This document shows, piece by piece, positions 40,818 through 48,369 of a stretch of DNA of 64,000 bases. The stretch lies in the NCBI GenBank assembly GCA_947448525.1, contig CANFNV010000005.1, positions 62,001-126,000 on the forward strand, given 5' to 3'. Source of the DNA: Flavobacteriaceae bacterium (GTDB lineage: Bacteria > Bacteroidota > Bacteroidia > Flavobacteriales > Flavobacteriaceae). The notes under the pieces are model-generated. The model was given only the letters and a program-made list of their open reading frames with translations. It ran no database searches and was not told the origin of the DNA. Both the position numbers and the translations under genes were made by a program. How positions within the stretch are numbered: position 1 is the first letter of the stretch; every line of letters starts with the position of its first letter.

Positions 40818-41768
40818 TTAAAATTTCTCTAATTTTTTTAAATCTGTGTTTCTTATTTTATTTTTAATGAAGTTTATGATTTCCATTCTATCTAATAAGT
40901 AATCAAACCAGATTGTGTTTTCCGATCGTTTAAACCAAGTTAATTGTCGTTTGGCAAATCGTCTTGTGTTTTTTTTTATTTCTTCGATAGCATAATCTAA
41001 GGTCGTTTTTCCTTCTAAATAATCAAACAGTTCTCTGTATCCAACCGTTTGAAGTGCATTTAATTTTTTGTTTGGAACTAGTTTTTCGGCTTCAGTCAAT
41101 AATCCTTCATTGATCATAAGTTCAACACGTTGGTTGATTCGGTCATACATCATTTCTCTTTTTGTTTCTAAACCAATAATAATAGGAGTGAAGTTTCTTC
41201 TATTTTTTTCTTTATTTAAAAAAGAGGAATAAGGTTTTTTTGTTCCAAGGCAAACTTCTATGAATCGCATCATTCGTTGCGGATTTTGAAAGGTTTGCGG
41301 ATTGGTATTAGCTATAAATTCATAATATTCTAAATCCAGTTCTTTCAACTGATTTTGAAGATGTTTCAATCCTTTTTTTTCATAATTCAGACGCACTTCT
41401 TCTCGGAATTTTGAATCAATTTCAGGAAATGTATCGATTCCTTTTAGAACAGCATCCACATACAAACCCGAACCCCCAACCATAATTTGAATAGTATTTT
41501 TCAAAAACAATTTGTCCAATTTTGCTAAGGCTTCTTTTTCGAAATCGCCTACAGAATAGTTTTCGAAAATGGATTTGTTTTGAATAAAATGATGGGGAGC
41601 AATTGCCAACTCTTTTTTTGTTGGAACAGCAGTACCAATTTTCATTTCCTTATAAAATTGACGGCTGTCGCAAGATATTATATCACAATCGAAATGTTTT
41701 GCCAATGCAATGCTTAAGGAGGTTTTTCCTATAGCAGTTGGTCCGATGATGGTTATTAAATAATTCAA
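40818..41768 (-). CDS. miaA: tRNA dimethylallyltransferase
   Basis: MiaA, 316 residues, isopentenylates A37 of tRNAs reading UNN codons. The P-loop GPTAIGKTSLSIALA at the N-terminus, the D-S-R-Q-F-Y-K-E motif, MVGGSGLYVDA and the QRMMRFIEVCLG segment are present. The start codon is TTG at 41768-41766; no upstream ATG is in frame, so a TTG start is needed. The exonuclease/GIY-YIG gene follows upstream on the minus strand after 29 bases. Confidence 0.96.
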   Translation of the reverse strand: MNYLITIIGPTAIGKTSLSIALAKHFDCDIISCDSRQFYKEMKIGTAVPTKKELAIAPHHFIQNKSIFENYSVGDFEKEALAKLDKLFLKNTIQIMVGGSGLYVDAVLKGIDTFPEIDSKFREEVRLNYEKKGLKHLQNQLKELDLEYYEFIANTNPQTFQNPQRMMRFIEVCLGTKKPYSSFLNKEKNRRNFTPIIIGLETKREMMYDRINQRVELMINEGLLTEAEKLVPNKKLNALQTVGYRELFDYLEGKTTLDYAIEEIKKNTRRFAKRQLTWFKRSENTIWFDYLLDRMEIINFIKNKIRNTDLKKLEKF

Positions 41769-41797
41769 AAATCTATTTTATATATTCTATTATCCTT

Positions 41798-43159
41798 TTA
41801 AAACTTCACAATCTTTATCACTTTATTTTTTCTCAAATAATTCTGAATTATTTGTCGGGTATCACGATTATTTTGCATCGCAATTAAGATGTTTTTCAAA
41901 ATGTCAATAGTCGTAATTTGATAATTCAATTCATAAAAACAATATCCTTTATATATTCCATTTTCAATCAATACAGCACTTCGCTCATCAATTTTACGGC
42001 CTCGATCTATTACAATCATATTGTTGTTTTCAAACATCATTTCATTTATAAATTCCTCCACACGCTCGTTGTAATTTTCGGTAGATTCGATTCCTAAACA
42101 CGCACCATTACATTCTTTAATTTTATATTGAAAACAACCGTTTTGTGTTTCATACAACCCATTAATTTTCTGACACAAATTGTATCTATCTGTAATTCTG
42201 AAAAGCGCATTTTTTCCTTCCTGCAAAGAAGTAAATGCGGTAATCTCTTTTTTTCGACCATCTGCCTTTTGGATTTTTATACTGATGTACCCGTTTTCAT
42301 CTACATTATCATATAAAGCATACTGAAAAATACTTTTACGTTGCGCCCTATTATAAATGGGTTTATTGATTTTAATTTCTTCACTTTCTTTCAGAAGTGC
42401 AATCAATTCACTTCCAGTTTCTTCAAAAGTTACGGCAAAAACTTCCAATTGGATCTTTTTACATTTATTAGTTTTACCCGTAAAATGTTGGTTGACTCTT
42501 TTTTTAATGTTTTTACTTTTCCCGATGTAAATTAAATCACCTTTTTCATTATGGATGTAATAAATTCCTGTTTTAGTAGGTAAACTCTCTACAATATCAA
42601 GAAGTTTTGGAACCAATCCACTTTTTATTTCTACTTTTATAGAACTAATTAATAGTTCTTTTTCAATATCTTTTGAAAGTAATAATTTAAATAATTTAAC
42701 TGTTGCTAATGCATCTCCACTAGCTCTATGTCTATCAGTAACTGGAATTCCTAATGATCGGACTAATTTTCCTAAGCTATACGATTCCATACCCGGAATT
42801 AGTTTTTTTGATAATTCAACCGTACAAAGCGTTGGTCGAATAAAATCATAACCTAATCTATTGAATTCAGTTCTTAAAATTCGATAATCAAAAGAGGAAT
42901 TATGAGCTACTACAATACAATCTTGAGTGATTTCAATAATCCGTTTGGCTACTTCATAAAATTTTGGAGCACTGCGCAACATCGCATTATTGATTCCGGT
43001 CAATTTAACTACAAACGGTTGAATTTCCTTTTCTGGATTGACCAAACTGATGAATTGATCCACGACCTCATGCCCATTAAATTTATAAATGGCGATTTCG
43101 GTAATCCCTTCTTCATTGAATTGACCTCCAGTGGTTTCTATGTCTAGAATTGCGTACAT
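41798..43159 (-). CDS. DEDDh exonuclease fused to GIY-YIG nuclease
   Basis: A 453-residue two-nuclease protein from the ATG at 43159. Residues 1-165 are a DnaQ-like 3'-5' exonuclease: ILDIETTGG (Asp/Glu of motif I), AHNSSFDYR (motif II) and H-R-A-S-G-D-A (DEDDh motif III). Residues about 195-280 are a GIY-YIG domain (KTGIYYIHNEKGDLIYIGKS) as in UvrC or Cho, then a C-terminal Cys-containing region resembling UvrC's own. This DnaQ plus UvrC-N layout is known in mycobacteria and Bacteroidota as an alternative to UvrC, usually described as a repair nuclease. It lies upstream of the four-helix-bundle gene. Confidence 0.85.
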   Translation of the reverse strand: MYAILDIETTGGQFNEEGITEIAIYKFNGHEVVDQFISLVNPEKEIQPFVVKLTGINNAMLRSAPKFYEVAKRIIEITQDCIVVAHNSSFDYRILRTEFNRLGYDFIRPTLCTVELSKKLIPGMESYSLGKLVRSLGIPVTDRHRASGDALATVKLFKLLLSKDIEKELLISSIKVEIKSGLVPKLLDIVESLPTKTGIYYIHNEKGDLIYIGKSKNIKKRVNQHFTGKTNKCKKIQLEVFAVTFEETGSELIALLKESEEIKINKPIYNRAQRKSIFQYALYDNVDENGYISIKIQKADGRKKEITAFTSLQEGKNALFRITDRYNLCQKINGLYETQNGCFQYKIKECNGACLGIESTENYNERVEEFINEMMFENNNMIVIDRGRKIDERSAVLIENGIYKGYCFYELNYQITTIDILKNILIAMQNNRDTRQIIQNYLRKNKVIKIVKF

Positions 43160-43175
43160 TTTCAATGTCAATATA

Positions 43176-43220
43176 AATTTCAAAAATCAATTTCAAAAAT
43201 CAATTTCAATTTCAAAAACC
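43176..43220. repeat. Thirteen-base tandem repeat upstream of the exonuclease gene
   Basis: AATTTCAAAAATC at 43176-43188 and 43189-43201 is repeated exactly, followed by AATTTC (43202-43207) and a third, slightly changed copy (43208-43220). Confidence 0.85.
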
Positions 43221-43239
43221 AATCCTAAAAATTTAAGAA

Positions 43240-43262
43240 ATTGAATTTTGTAATTGTTATCG
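43240..43262 (+). repeat. Direct repeat, copy A (3' flank of the four-helix-bundle gene)
   Basis: A 23-base segment beginning ATTGAATTTTG, matching copy B (43661-43683) at 20 of 23 positions in the same orientation. Confidence 0.75.
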
Positions 43263-43279
43263 AAATTGATATTGAAAGA

Positions 43280-43651
43280 TTATTTTTTATTAATTATCAT
43301 TTTTGAAGAAATTGCAATTAACTCTTCAACTTCATTCAAAAGTAGGGTTCTTATATTTTCGTCACCTTCTTTTATATAATCTAATATTTTTAAAGAATTT
43401 CGAGATTCCTTTAATTCTTTAACTACTAAACCTACTTTAAAAACAAAATCTTTATCACTAATTGTACCTTGAGCTTCACCGAAATTAAGCGATGAACTTC
43501 CAGAAGATCTAATTAATTGATTTTTATAATATTCATTTTCATAGGTTTTATTCAAATTTCTTGTAAACAAAATACATTCTCCAGCAAAACGAACAAGTCT
43601 ATCTTCAAAATTAAATATCTTTTCACTAAAAATAGTATTCTCGTTGTCCAT
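43280..43651 (-). CDS. Four-helix-bundle (23S intervening-sequence-like) protein
   Basis: A 123-residue, mostly helical protein. N-terminal segment NFEDRLVRFAGECILFTRNLNK and the later IRSSGSSSLNFGEAQGT and LKESRNSLKILDYI segments are the S23/four-helix bundle family seen as free-standing genes in Bacteroidota, related to proteins encoded in 23S rRNA intervening sequences and to the avd factors of diversity-generating retroelements. No reverse transcriptase or variable repeat is visible here. It sits between the exonuclease fusion and yggS, between a pair of direct repeats, about 45 bases of similar sequence on each side. Confidence 0.85.
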   Translation of the reverse strand: MDNENTIFSEKIFNFEDRLVRFAGECILFTRNLNKTYENEYYKNQLIRSSGSSSLNFGEAQGTISDKDFVFKVGLVVKELKESRNSLKILDYIKEGDENIRTLLLNEVEELIAISSKMIINKK

Positions 43652-43660
43652 TTTTTATTT

Positions 43661-43683
43661 ATTGAATTTTGCAATTGATATTG
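43661..43683 (+). repeat. Direct repeat, copy B (5' flank of the four-helix-bundle gene)
   Basis: A 23-base segment matching copy A (43240-43262) at 20 of 23 positions. The pair brackets the four-helix-bundle gene with about 420 bases between corresponding ends. Confidence 0.75.
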
Positions 43684-43696
43684 ACATTGCAATTGA

Positions 43697-44359
43697 TTAT
43701 CTTGTCCCAAAGATACTACTTCCAATTCGAACCATAGTGCTTCCAGATTCAATGGCTAGTTTATAATCTCCAGACATGCCCATCGATAATGTTGTTGGTT
43801 GTAAGTTATAGGTTGCAGGTTGGTTTTGTAATTTATCAAAAATTCTTTTCAAATTTTGAAATTCCTTTTTAATTTGGTTTTGATGTTCTGTGAAAGTTGC
43901 CATTCCCATTAAGCCAACAATTTTTATATTTTTCAATTGTTTGAATTCTTCGGAATTTAATATCTCGATTAAATCTTGTTCATCCAATCCAAATTTACTT
44001 TCTTCTTTAGCAATGTAAACCTGAAGTAAACAATCAATAATACGATGATGTTTTATTGCTTGTTTATTGATTTCTTCTAATAATTTTAAGCTATCAACTC
44101 CATGTATCAAACTCACATAGGCTGCCATATATTTGATTTTATTAGTTTGAACATGTCCAATCATGTGCCATTGTATGTCTTTGGGCAATTGTTCCCATTT
44201 ATCCGTCATTTCTTGGATTTTATTTTCACCGAAAATACGTTGACCTGCGTTGTAAACTTCCATCAAATCGGCGATAGGTTTAGTCTTAGAAACCGCTATC
44301 AAGGTAACTTGATTAGGAAGTTGAGATTTTATTTGGAGTAAATTGTTTGTTATAGACAT
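43697..44359 (-). CDS. YggS-family PLP homeostasis protein
   Basis: A 220-residue PLP-binding TIM-barrel protein that controls vitamin B6 pools. The PLP Lys is in TLIAVSKTKPIADLMEV; FGENKIQEMTDKW, WHMIGHVQTNK and LSMGMSGDYKLAIESGSTMVRIGSSIFG follow. The short segment just before LSMGMSG (N-Q-P-A-T-Y-N-L-Q-P-T-T) replaces the normal linker and corresponds to a repetitive AC-rich DNA string at 43792-43829. Otherwise the protein is complete. It is upstream of the DUF1015 gene on the same strand. Confidence 0.93.
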   Translation of the reverse strand: MSITNNLLQIKSQLPNQVTLIAVSKTKPIADLMEVYNAGQRIFGENKIQEMTDKWEQLPKDIQWHMIGHVQTNKIKYMAAYVSLIHGVDSLKLLEEINKQAIKHHRIIDCLLQVYIAKEESKFGLDEQDLIEILNSEEFKQLKNIKIVGLMGMATFTEHQNQIKKEFQNLKRIFDKLQNQPATYNLQPTTLSMGMSGDYKLAIESGSTMVRIGSSIFGTR

Positions 44360-44422
44360 TTTTAAAAGTGTTCATATTTTAGTATACAGTTTAAATCTCT
44401 TTAATATTTCGTACTTAATAAC

Positions 44423-45655
44423 TTATAACTCATAAACCAATAAACCACTTCGAAATTTGGGTTCGATATAAGTACTTTTTGGTGGCATAATCAAGTTATT
44501 ATCTGCTAATGCTATAATCTCTGAAATATCAATTGGAAATAACATAAATCCGACTTCAAATTCACCTTCATCGACTAATTCTTTAATGGTTAGAATCGAT
44601 TGTTTTCCAGGAATGTATTCTATGCGTTCGTCGTTTCGTAAATCTTCTATTCCTAAAATAGGTTGTAACACTTTTTCATACAAAATTTGAGCATCTAAAT
44701 TTGACAATATTGAATTTTGATTTTTGAAGTTGCTATTGTAATTGACTTTGTAAAAAAGCGCATAAAAACTGCCGTCTAAATACATTCCAAACTCAAATTT
44801 ATCTTGCGGTTTCCATAATTCTTGTTCTTTGGATTTAATGATGAAATGTTCCGATAATTTTAAAATAAAGTCTTCTTTAGAATGACCATTCAAATCCCGA
44901 ATAATTCGATTGAATTCATAAATTTTGACATTACTTTCTGCAATCAAAAAACTCATAAAATAATTCAGATTTTGATTATTTAAATAGTTGTTTTCATCAT
45001 ATAATAACTCTGCAGAAGCTGAACGGTGGTGACCATCAGCTATATATAATTCGGGAATGTTCTCAAATTGTTTTTCCAACCAACTTATTTCTATATTGGA
45101 ATCAATTTTCCAAAGCGTATGTTTTTCTTTATTAGTCGTAGCAAAATGATAAATTGCTTGGTCTTTTTTCTTTACGGAAATCCAATTATTCAATTCTAAA
45201 TTATCTGGATATGTAATCAAAACCGGTTCCGTATTAAAACCAGTTTGTTGTAAATAATCCTTGAAATATTCGACACGGTATTGCAACGTGTCTTCGTGTT
45301 TTTTGATGACATTATTTTTATAGTCTTCAATTGAAATTCCGGCTACAATTCCGGTGAATGATTGATTTTTGGTTTGAATTTCATACAAAAAGAAAGCTGG
45401 TTTTTCATCTTCAATGAATATTCCTTCATTCTTAAAATCTTGATATTTGTGAGCGACACCTTTGAAACGCTTGTCTAAAGTAATCTTTTGCGAATGCACA
45501 TAAGCAGGATTAATGACATGCAAGAACGAATACGGATTGAAATCCAACCACGAAGCCAATTCCGCTGGCGAGTAATCATCATAATTGCGACAAGTTACTA
45601 ATGCTACTTTATCAGGAGTGGGACGAACGGCTTTGAATGGGATTATTTTTGACAT
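44423..45655 (-). CDS. DUF1015 protein
   Basis: A 410-residue cytoplasmic protein of the DUF1015 family, with VRPTPDKVALVTCRNYDDYS at the N-terminus and the conserved YIADGHHRSASAELL box in the middle. The DGHHR box resembles a nucleotide or phosphate-binding loop, and the family is thought to include kinases or phosphatases such as serine kinases; this is not established here. It lies between the hydroxybutyryl-CoA dehydrogenase gene and yggS; a 17-base inverted repeat lies just upstream (45663-45722). Confidence 0.8.
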   Translation of the reverse strand: MSKIIPFKAVRPTPDKVALVTCRNYDDYSPAELASWLDFNPYSFLHVINPAYVHSQKITLDKRFKGVAHKYQDFKNEGIFIEDEKPAFFLYEIQTKNQSFTGIVAGISIEDYKNNVIKKHEDTLQYRVEYFKDYLQQTGFNTEPVLITYPDNLELNNWISVKKKDQAIYHFATTNKEKHTLWKIDSNIEISWLEKQFENIPELYIADGHHRSASAELLYDENNYLNNQNLNYFMSFLIAESNVKIYEFNRIIRDLNGHSKEDFILKLSEHFIIKSKEQELWKPQDKFEFGMYLDGSFYALFYKVNYNSNFKNQNSILSNLDAQILYEKVLQPILGIEDLRNDERIEYIPGKQSILTIKELVDEGEFEVGFMLFPIDISEIIALADNNLIMPPKSTYIEPKFRSGLLVYEL

Positions 45656-45662
45656 TTTTTTG

Positions 45663-45722
45663 AGTGATTAGTAATTAGTGAATAGTAATTAGCTTTTTTG
45701 CCAAGACTATTTACTAATCACT
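45663..45722. repeat. Near-perfect 17-base inverted repeat between the DUF1015 and dehydrogenase genes
   Basis: AGTGATTAGTAATTAGT (45663-45679) and ACTATTTACTAATCACT (45706-45722) pair at 16 of 17 positions over a 26-base loop. No T tract suits a terminator for the minus-strand transcript. Confidence 0.7.
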
Positions 45723-45727
45723 TTTTA

Positions 45728-46618
45728 CTATTTACTATATTGTTTAGAAACTTTTTCTGCTTTTTTACTTTCCGAATAATCGTAGAAACCTTCACCCGAT
45801 TTCACTCCAATTTTTCCAGCCATTACCATATTGACTAAAAGGGGACAAGGAGCATATTTTGGGTTTTTGAATCCGTCATACATTACGTTTAAGATGGAAA
45901 GACAAACGTCTAATCCAATGAAATCTGCTAATTGTAAAGGTCCCATAGGATGTGCCATTCCTAGTTTCATTACTGTATCAATTTCTTCAACACCAGCAAC
46001 GCCGTTATATAATGTTTCGATGGATTCATTAATCATCGGCATTAAAATTCTGTTGGCTACAAATCCAGGATAATCATTAACTTCTGTTGGCGTTTTGCCT
46101 AGTTTTAAAGATAAATTCATGATGATTTCAGTAACTTCATCCGAAGTATTGTAACCACGTATGATTTCAACCAATTTCATAATTGGAACCGGATTCATAA
46201 AATGCATTCCAATAACTCGTTCTGGATGAACTACTTGTGCTGCAATTTGAGTTATTGATATCGATGAAGTATTGGTAGCCAAAATTACATTATGGTCGCA
46301 ACTTTCACTCAATTGTTTGAAGATATTCAGTTTTAAAGTTACGTTTTCAGTTGCCGCTTCTACCACCAAATCGGTCCCCACAACGCCATCTTTTAGGTCT
46401 GTGTAAGTGATTATTTTTCCGATGGTCTTATGTTTATCTTCTTCGGTAATAGTTCCTTTTGAAACCATTCGGTCAAGGTTTGAGGCAATAGTAGCCATTC
46501 CTTTTTCTAAAGATTTTTCAGAAACATCGATTAATTTTACGGTAAAACCGCTTTGAGCAAAGGTGTGAGCAATTCCATTGCCCATGGTTCCTGCGCCAAT
46601 TACTGCTATCGTTTTCAT
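45728..46618 (-). CDS. 3-hydroxybutyryl-CoA dehydrogenase
   Basis: A 296-residue NAD-dependent beta-oxidation/butyrate-type dehydrogenase. The Rossmann motif VIGAGTMGNGIAHTFAQSG is at the N-terminus; the ATNTSSISIT and GMHFMNPVPIMKLVEII segments carry the catalytic His, with Glu from the C-terminal domain. The 296-residue length is that of the free-standing PaaH/Hbd type, not the FadB fusion. It begins 19 bases from the Gfo/Idh/MocA gene, probably in one transcript; no acyl-CoA partner is in this window. Confidence 0.94.
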   Translation of the reverse strand: MKTIAVIGAGTMGNGIAHTFAQSGFTVKLIDVSEKSLEKGMATIASNLDRMVSKGTITEEDKHKTIGKIITYTDLKDGVVGTDLVVEAATENVTLKLNIFKQLSESCDHNVILATNTSSISITQIAAQVVHPERVIGMHFMNPVPIMKLVEIIRGYNTSDEVTEIIMNLSLKLGKTPTEVNDYPGFVANRILMPMINESIETLYNGVAGVEEIDTVMKLGMAHPMGPLQLADFIGLDVCLSILNVMYDGFKNPKYAPCPLLVNMVMAGKIGVKSGEGFYDYSESKKAEKVSKQYSK

Positions 46619-46636
46619 TATGTTTGTTTATTTTTT

Positions 46637-47605
46637 TTATTTTTCATTCATTGAATCAATAATCATATAAGCCACTCTCAAAGCTTCGGTTCCATCTTCT
46701 AAAGTTACAATTGGAGTAGTATTGTTTACAATTGCATCTGCAAAAGTTTCTAATTCATCCAAAATGGCATTGTTTGGAGCAACATCAGGATTGGCAAAAT
46801 AAATTTGTTTCTTTTCACCTTCAGCATTTTGTAAAATCATATCAAAATCACCTGGAACTTCTGGTGCTTCTTTCATTTTTACAACTTCACAAATTTTATC
46901 TAAATAATCTACAGAAATGTAGGCATCTTTCTGGAAGAAACGGGACTTACGCATATTTTTCATCGAAATTCTACTAGAAGTAATGTTGGCAACGCAACCG
47001 TTTTCAAATTCAATTCGTGCATTAGCAATATCTGGCGACTGACTTAATACTGAAACTCCGCTGGCGTGAACGGCTTTCACTTTTGATTTTACAACACTTA
47101 AAATAGCATCAATATCGTGAATCATTAAATCTAAAACTACAGGAACATCCGTACCGCGGGGGTTGAATTCGGCGAGTCGATGCGTTTCAATAAACATTGG
47201 ATTTTCTATCATGTGCTTGACTGCTATGAACGCTGGATTAAATCGTTCCACATGTCCAACTTGACCTTTCACATTATATTCTTTTGCTAATGCAATGATT
47301 TCTTGAGCTTCTTCAACTGTTGTTGCAATTGGTTTTTCAATAAAAACATGTTTACCACTTTTGATAGAAACTTTAGCACATTTATAATGAGAGAGTGTAG
47401 GAGTTACAATGTCAATTACATCAACAGCATGAATTAATTTAGCAATAGTTTCAAATTGTTTGTACCCAAATTCAGAAGCAATTTTCGCAGCATTTTCTTG
47501 ATTTTCATCATAAAAACCTACTAATTCATATTTTTCAGATTGATTTAACAATCGTAAATGTATTTTCCCAAGATGACCAGCACCTAAAACGCCAACTTTA
47601 AGCAT
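46637..47605 (-). CDS. Gfo/Idh/MocA-family oxidoreductase
   Basis: A 322-residue NAD(P)-dependent dehydrogenase from the ATG at 47605. N-terminal Rossmann VGVLGAGHLGKIHLRLLNQ and the EKPIATTVEEAQE catalytic-Lys segment are typical; VGHVERFNPAF and DLMIHDIDAIL in the middle follow the family pattern. Substrates range over sugars and biliverdin; none is assignable. Six extra codons upstream were dropped because MLKVG is the normal start. It is upstream of the hydroxybutyryl-CoA dehydrogenase on the same strand. Confidence 0.92.
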   Translation of the reverse strand: MLKVGVLGAGHLGKIHLRLLNQSEKYELVGFYDENQENAAKIASEFGYKQFETIAKLIHAVDVIDIVTPTLSHYKCAKVSIKSGKHVFIEKPIATTVEEAQEIIALAKEYNVKGQVGHVERFNPAFIAVKHMIENPMFIETHRLAEFNPRGTDVPVVLDLMIHDIDAILSVVKSKVKAVHASGVSVLSQSPDIANARIEFENGCVANITSSRISMKNMRKSRFFQKDAYISVDYLDKICEVVKMKEAPEVPGDFDMILQNAEGEKKQIYFANPDVAPNNAILDELETFADAIVNNTTPIVTLEDGTEALRVAYMIIDSMNEK

Positions 47606-47636
47606 AAAATAAAATTTTATCAAAAATAGTAATTAA

Positions 47637-47664
47637 TTGATAATTGGTAATTGATAATTGGTAA
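47637..47664 (+). repeat. Perfect 14-base tandem duplication upstream of pcm
   Basis: TTGATAATTGGTAA at 47637-47650 is repeated exactly at 47651-47664. It lies between the Gfo/Idh/MocA start and pcm and overlaps the candidate pcm promoter region. Confidence 0.85.
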
Positions 47665-47702
47665 TTTGTTTTCTATTTTTACAAAATAAATACGGGCCTA
47701 AA

Positions 47703-48344
47703 TTGAAAGATACAAATAAACATCAAGGACTCAGAAATCAGCTAGCTAAACAGCTTGAAGATAGAGGTATTATTGATAAAAATGTTTTGGAGACTATAAA
47801 ACAAATTCCAAGACATTTATTTTTAAATTCTAGTTTTGAAGATTTTGCATATCAAGATAAAGCATTCCCAATCGGAGCAGGTCAAACTATTTCTCAACCA
47901 TATACAGTAGCTTTTCAAAGTCAATTGTTAGAAGTTAAAAAAGATCAAAAAATTTTAGAAATCGGTACGGGAAGTGGATATCAAACCGCAGTTCTTTGTC
48001 TTTTGGGCGCCAAAGTTTATTCAGTTGAACGTCAAAATGAATTATTTAAAACAACTTCTTTATTATTGCCAAAATTAGGAATCAGGCCAAAACATTTGTC
48101 GTTTGGAGATGGTTATAAAGGGTTGCCAAATCATGCGCCATTTGATAGCATTATTGTCACAGCAGGTGCTCCAATTATTCCGAAACCACTCATGGCACAA
48201 CTTAAAATAGGAGGAAGATTAGTCATTCCTGTAGGTGAAAAAGAACAAATTATGACGATGCTTATTCGTAAAAACGAAACCCAATTTGAAAAACATGAAT
48301 TTGGGGATTTTAAATTCGTTCCATTATTGGAAAATAAGAATTAA
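47703..48344 (+). CDS. pcm: Protein-L-isoaspartate O-methyltransferase
   Basis: Pcm, 213 residues, methylates isoaspartyl residues of damaged proteins using AdoMet. FPIGAGQTISQPYTVAFQ, ILEIGTGSGYQTAVLCL and the IIVTAGAPIIP segment are typical. The start is given as TTG at 47703 (protein begins KDTNKHQGLRNQL after Met). The frame is open from a TTG at 47658, but that extension crosses a candidate box TATTTTTA (47674-47681) and adds a hydrophobic peptide foreign to Pcm. It converges with the Fic gene; a hairpin spans the junction. Confidence 0.93.
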   Translation: MKDTNKHQGLRNQLAKQLEDRGIIDKNVLETIKQIPRHLFLNSSFEDFAYQDKAFPIGAGQTISQPYTVAFQSQLLEVKKDQKILEIGTGSGYQTAVLCLLGAKVYSVERQNELFKTTSLLLPKLGIRPKHLSFGDGYKGLPNHAPFDSIIVTAGAPIIPKPLMAQLKIGGRLVIPVGEKEQIMTMLIRKNETQFEKHEFGDFKFVPLLENKN

Positions 48345-48348
48345 ACAA

Positions 48349-48369
48349 AAACCCACATTAAGTGGGTTT
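48349..48369. terminator. Short terminator at the pcm/Fic convergence
   Basis: AAACCCAC (48349-48356) pairs with GTGGGTTT (48362-48369) over ATTAA. On the minus strand it is followed by a T-rich tract (GTTTTTGTTT-type), so it mainly serves the Fic transcript; the Fic stop codon (48358-48360) falls in the loop. Confidence 0.7.

Noticed and set aside
43176..43220. Short tandem repeats read as a CRISPR array
   Set aside because: The units are 13 bases, directly adjacent, with no spacers and no cas genes.
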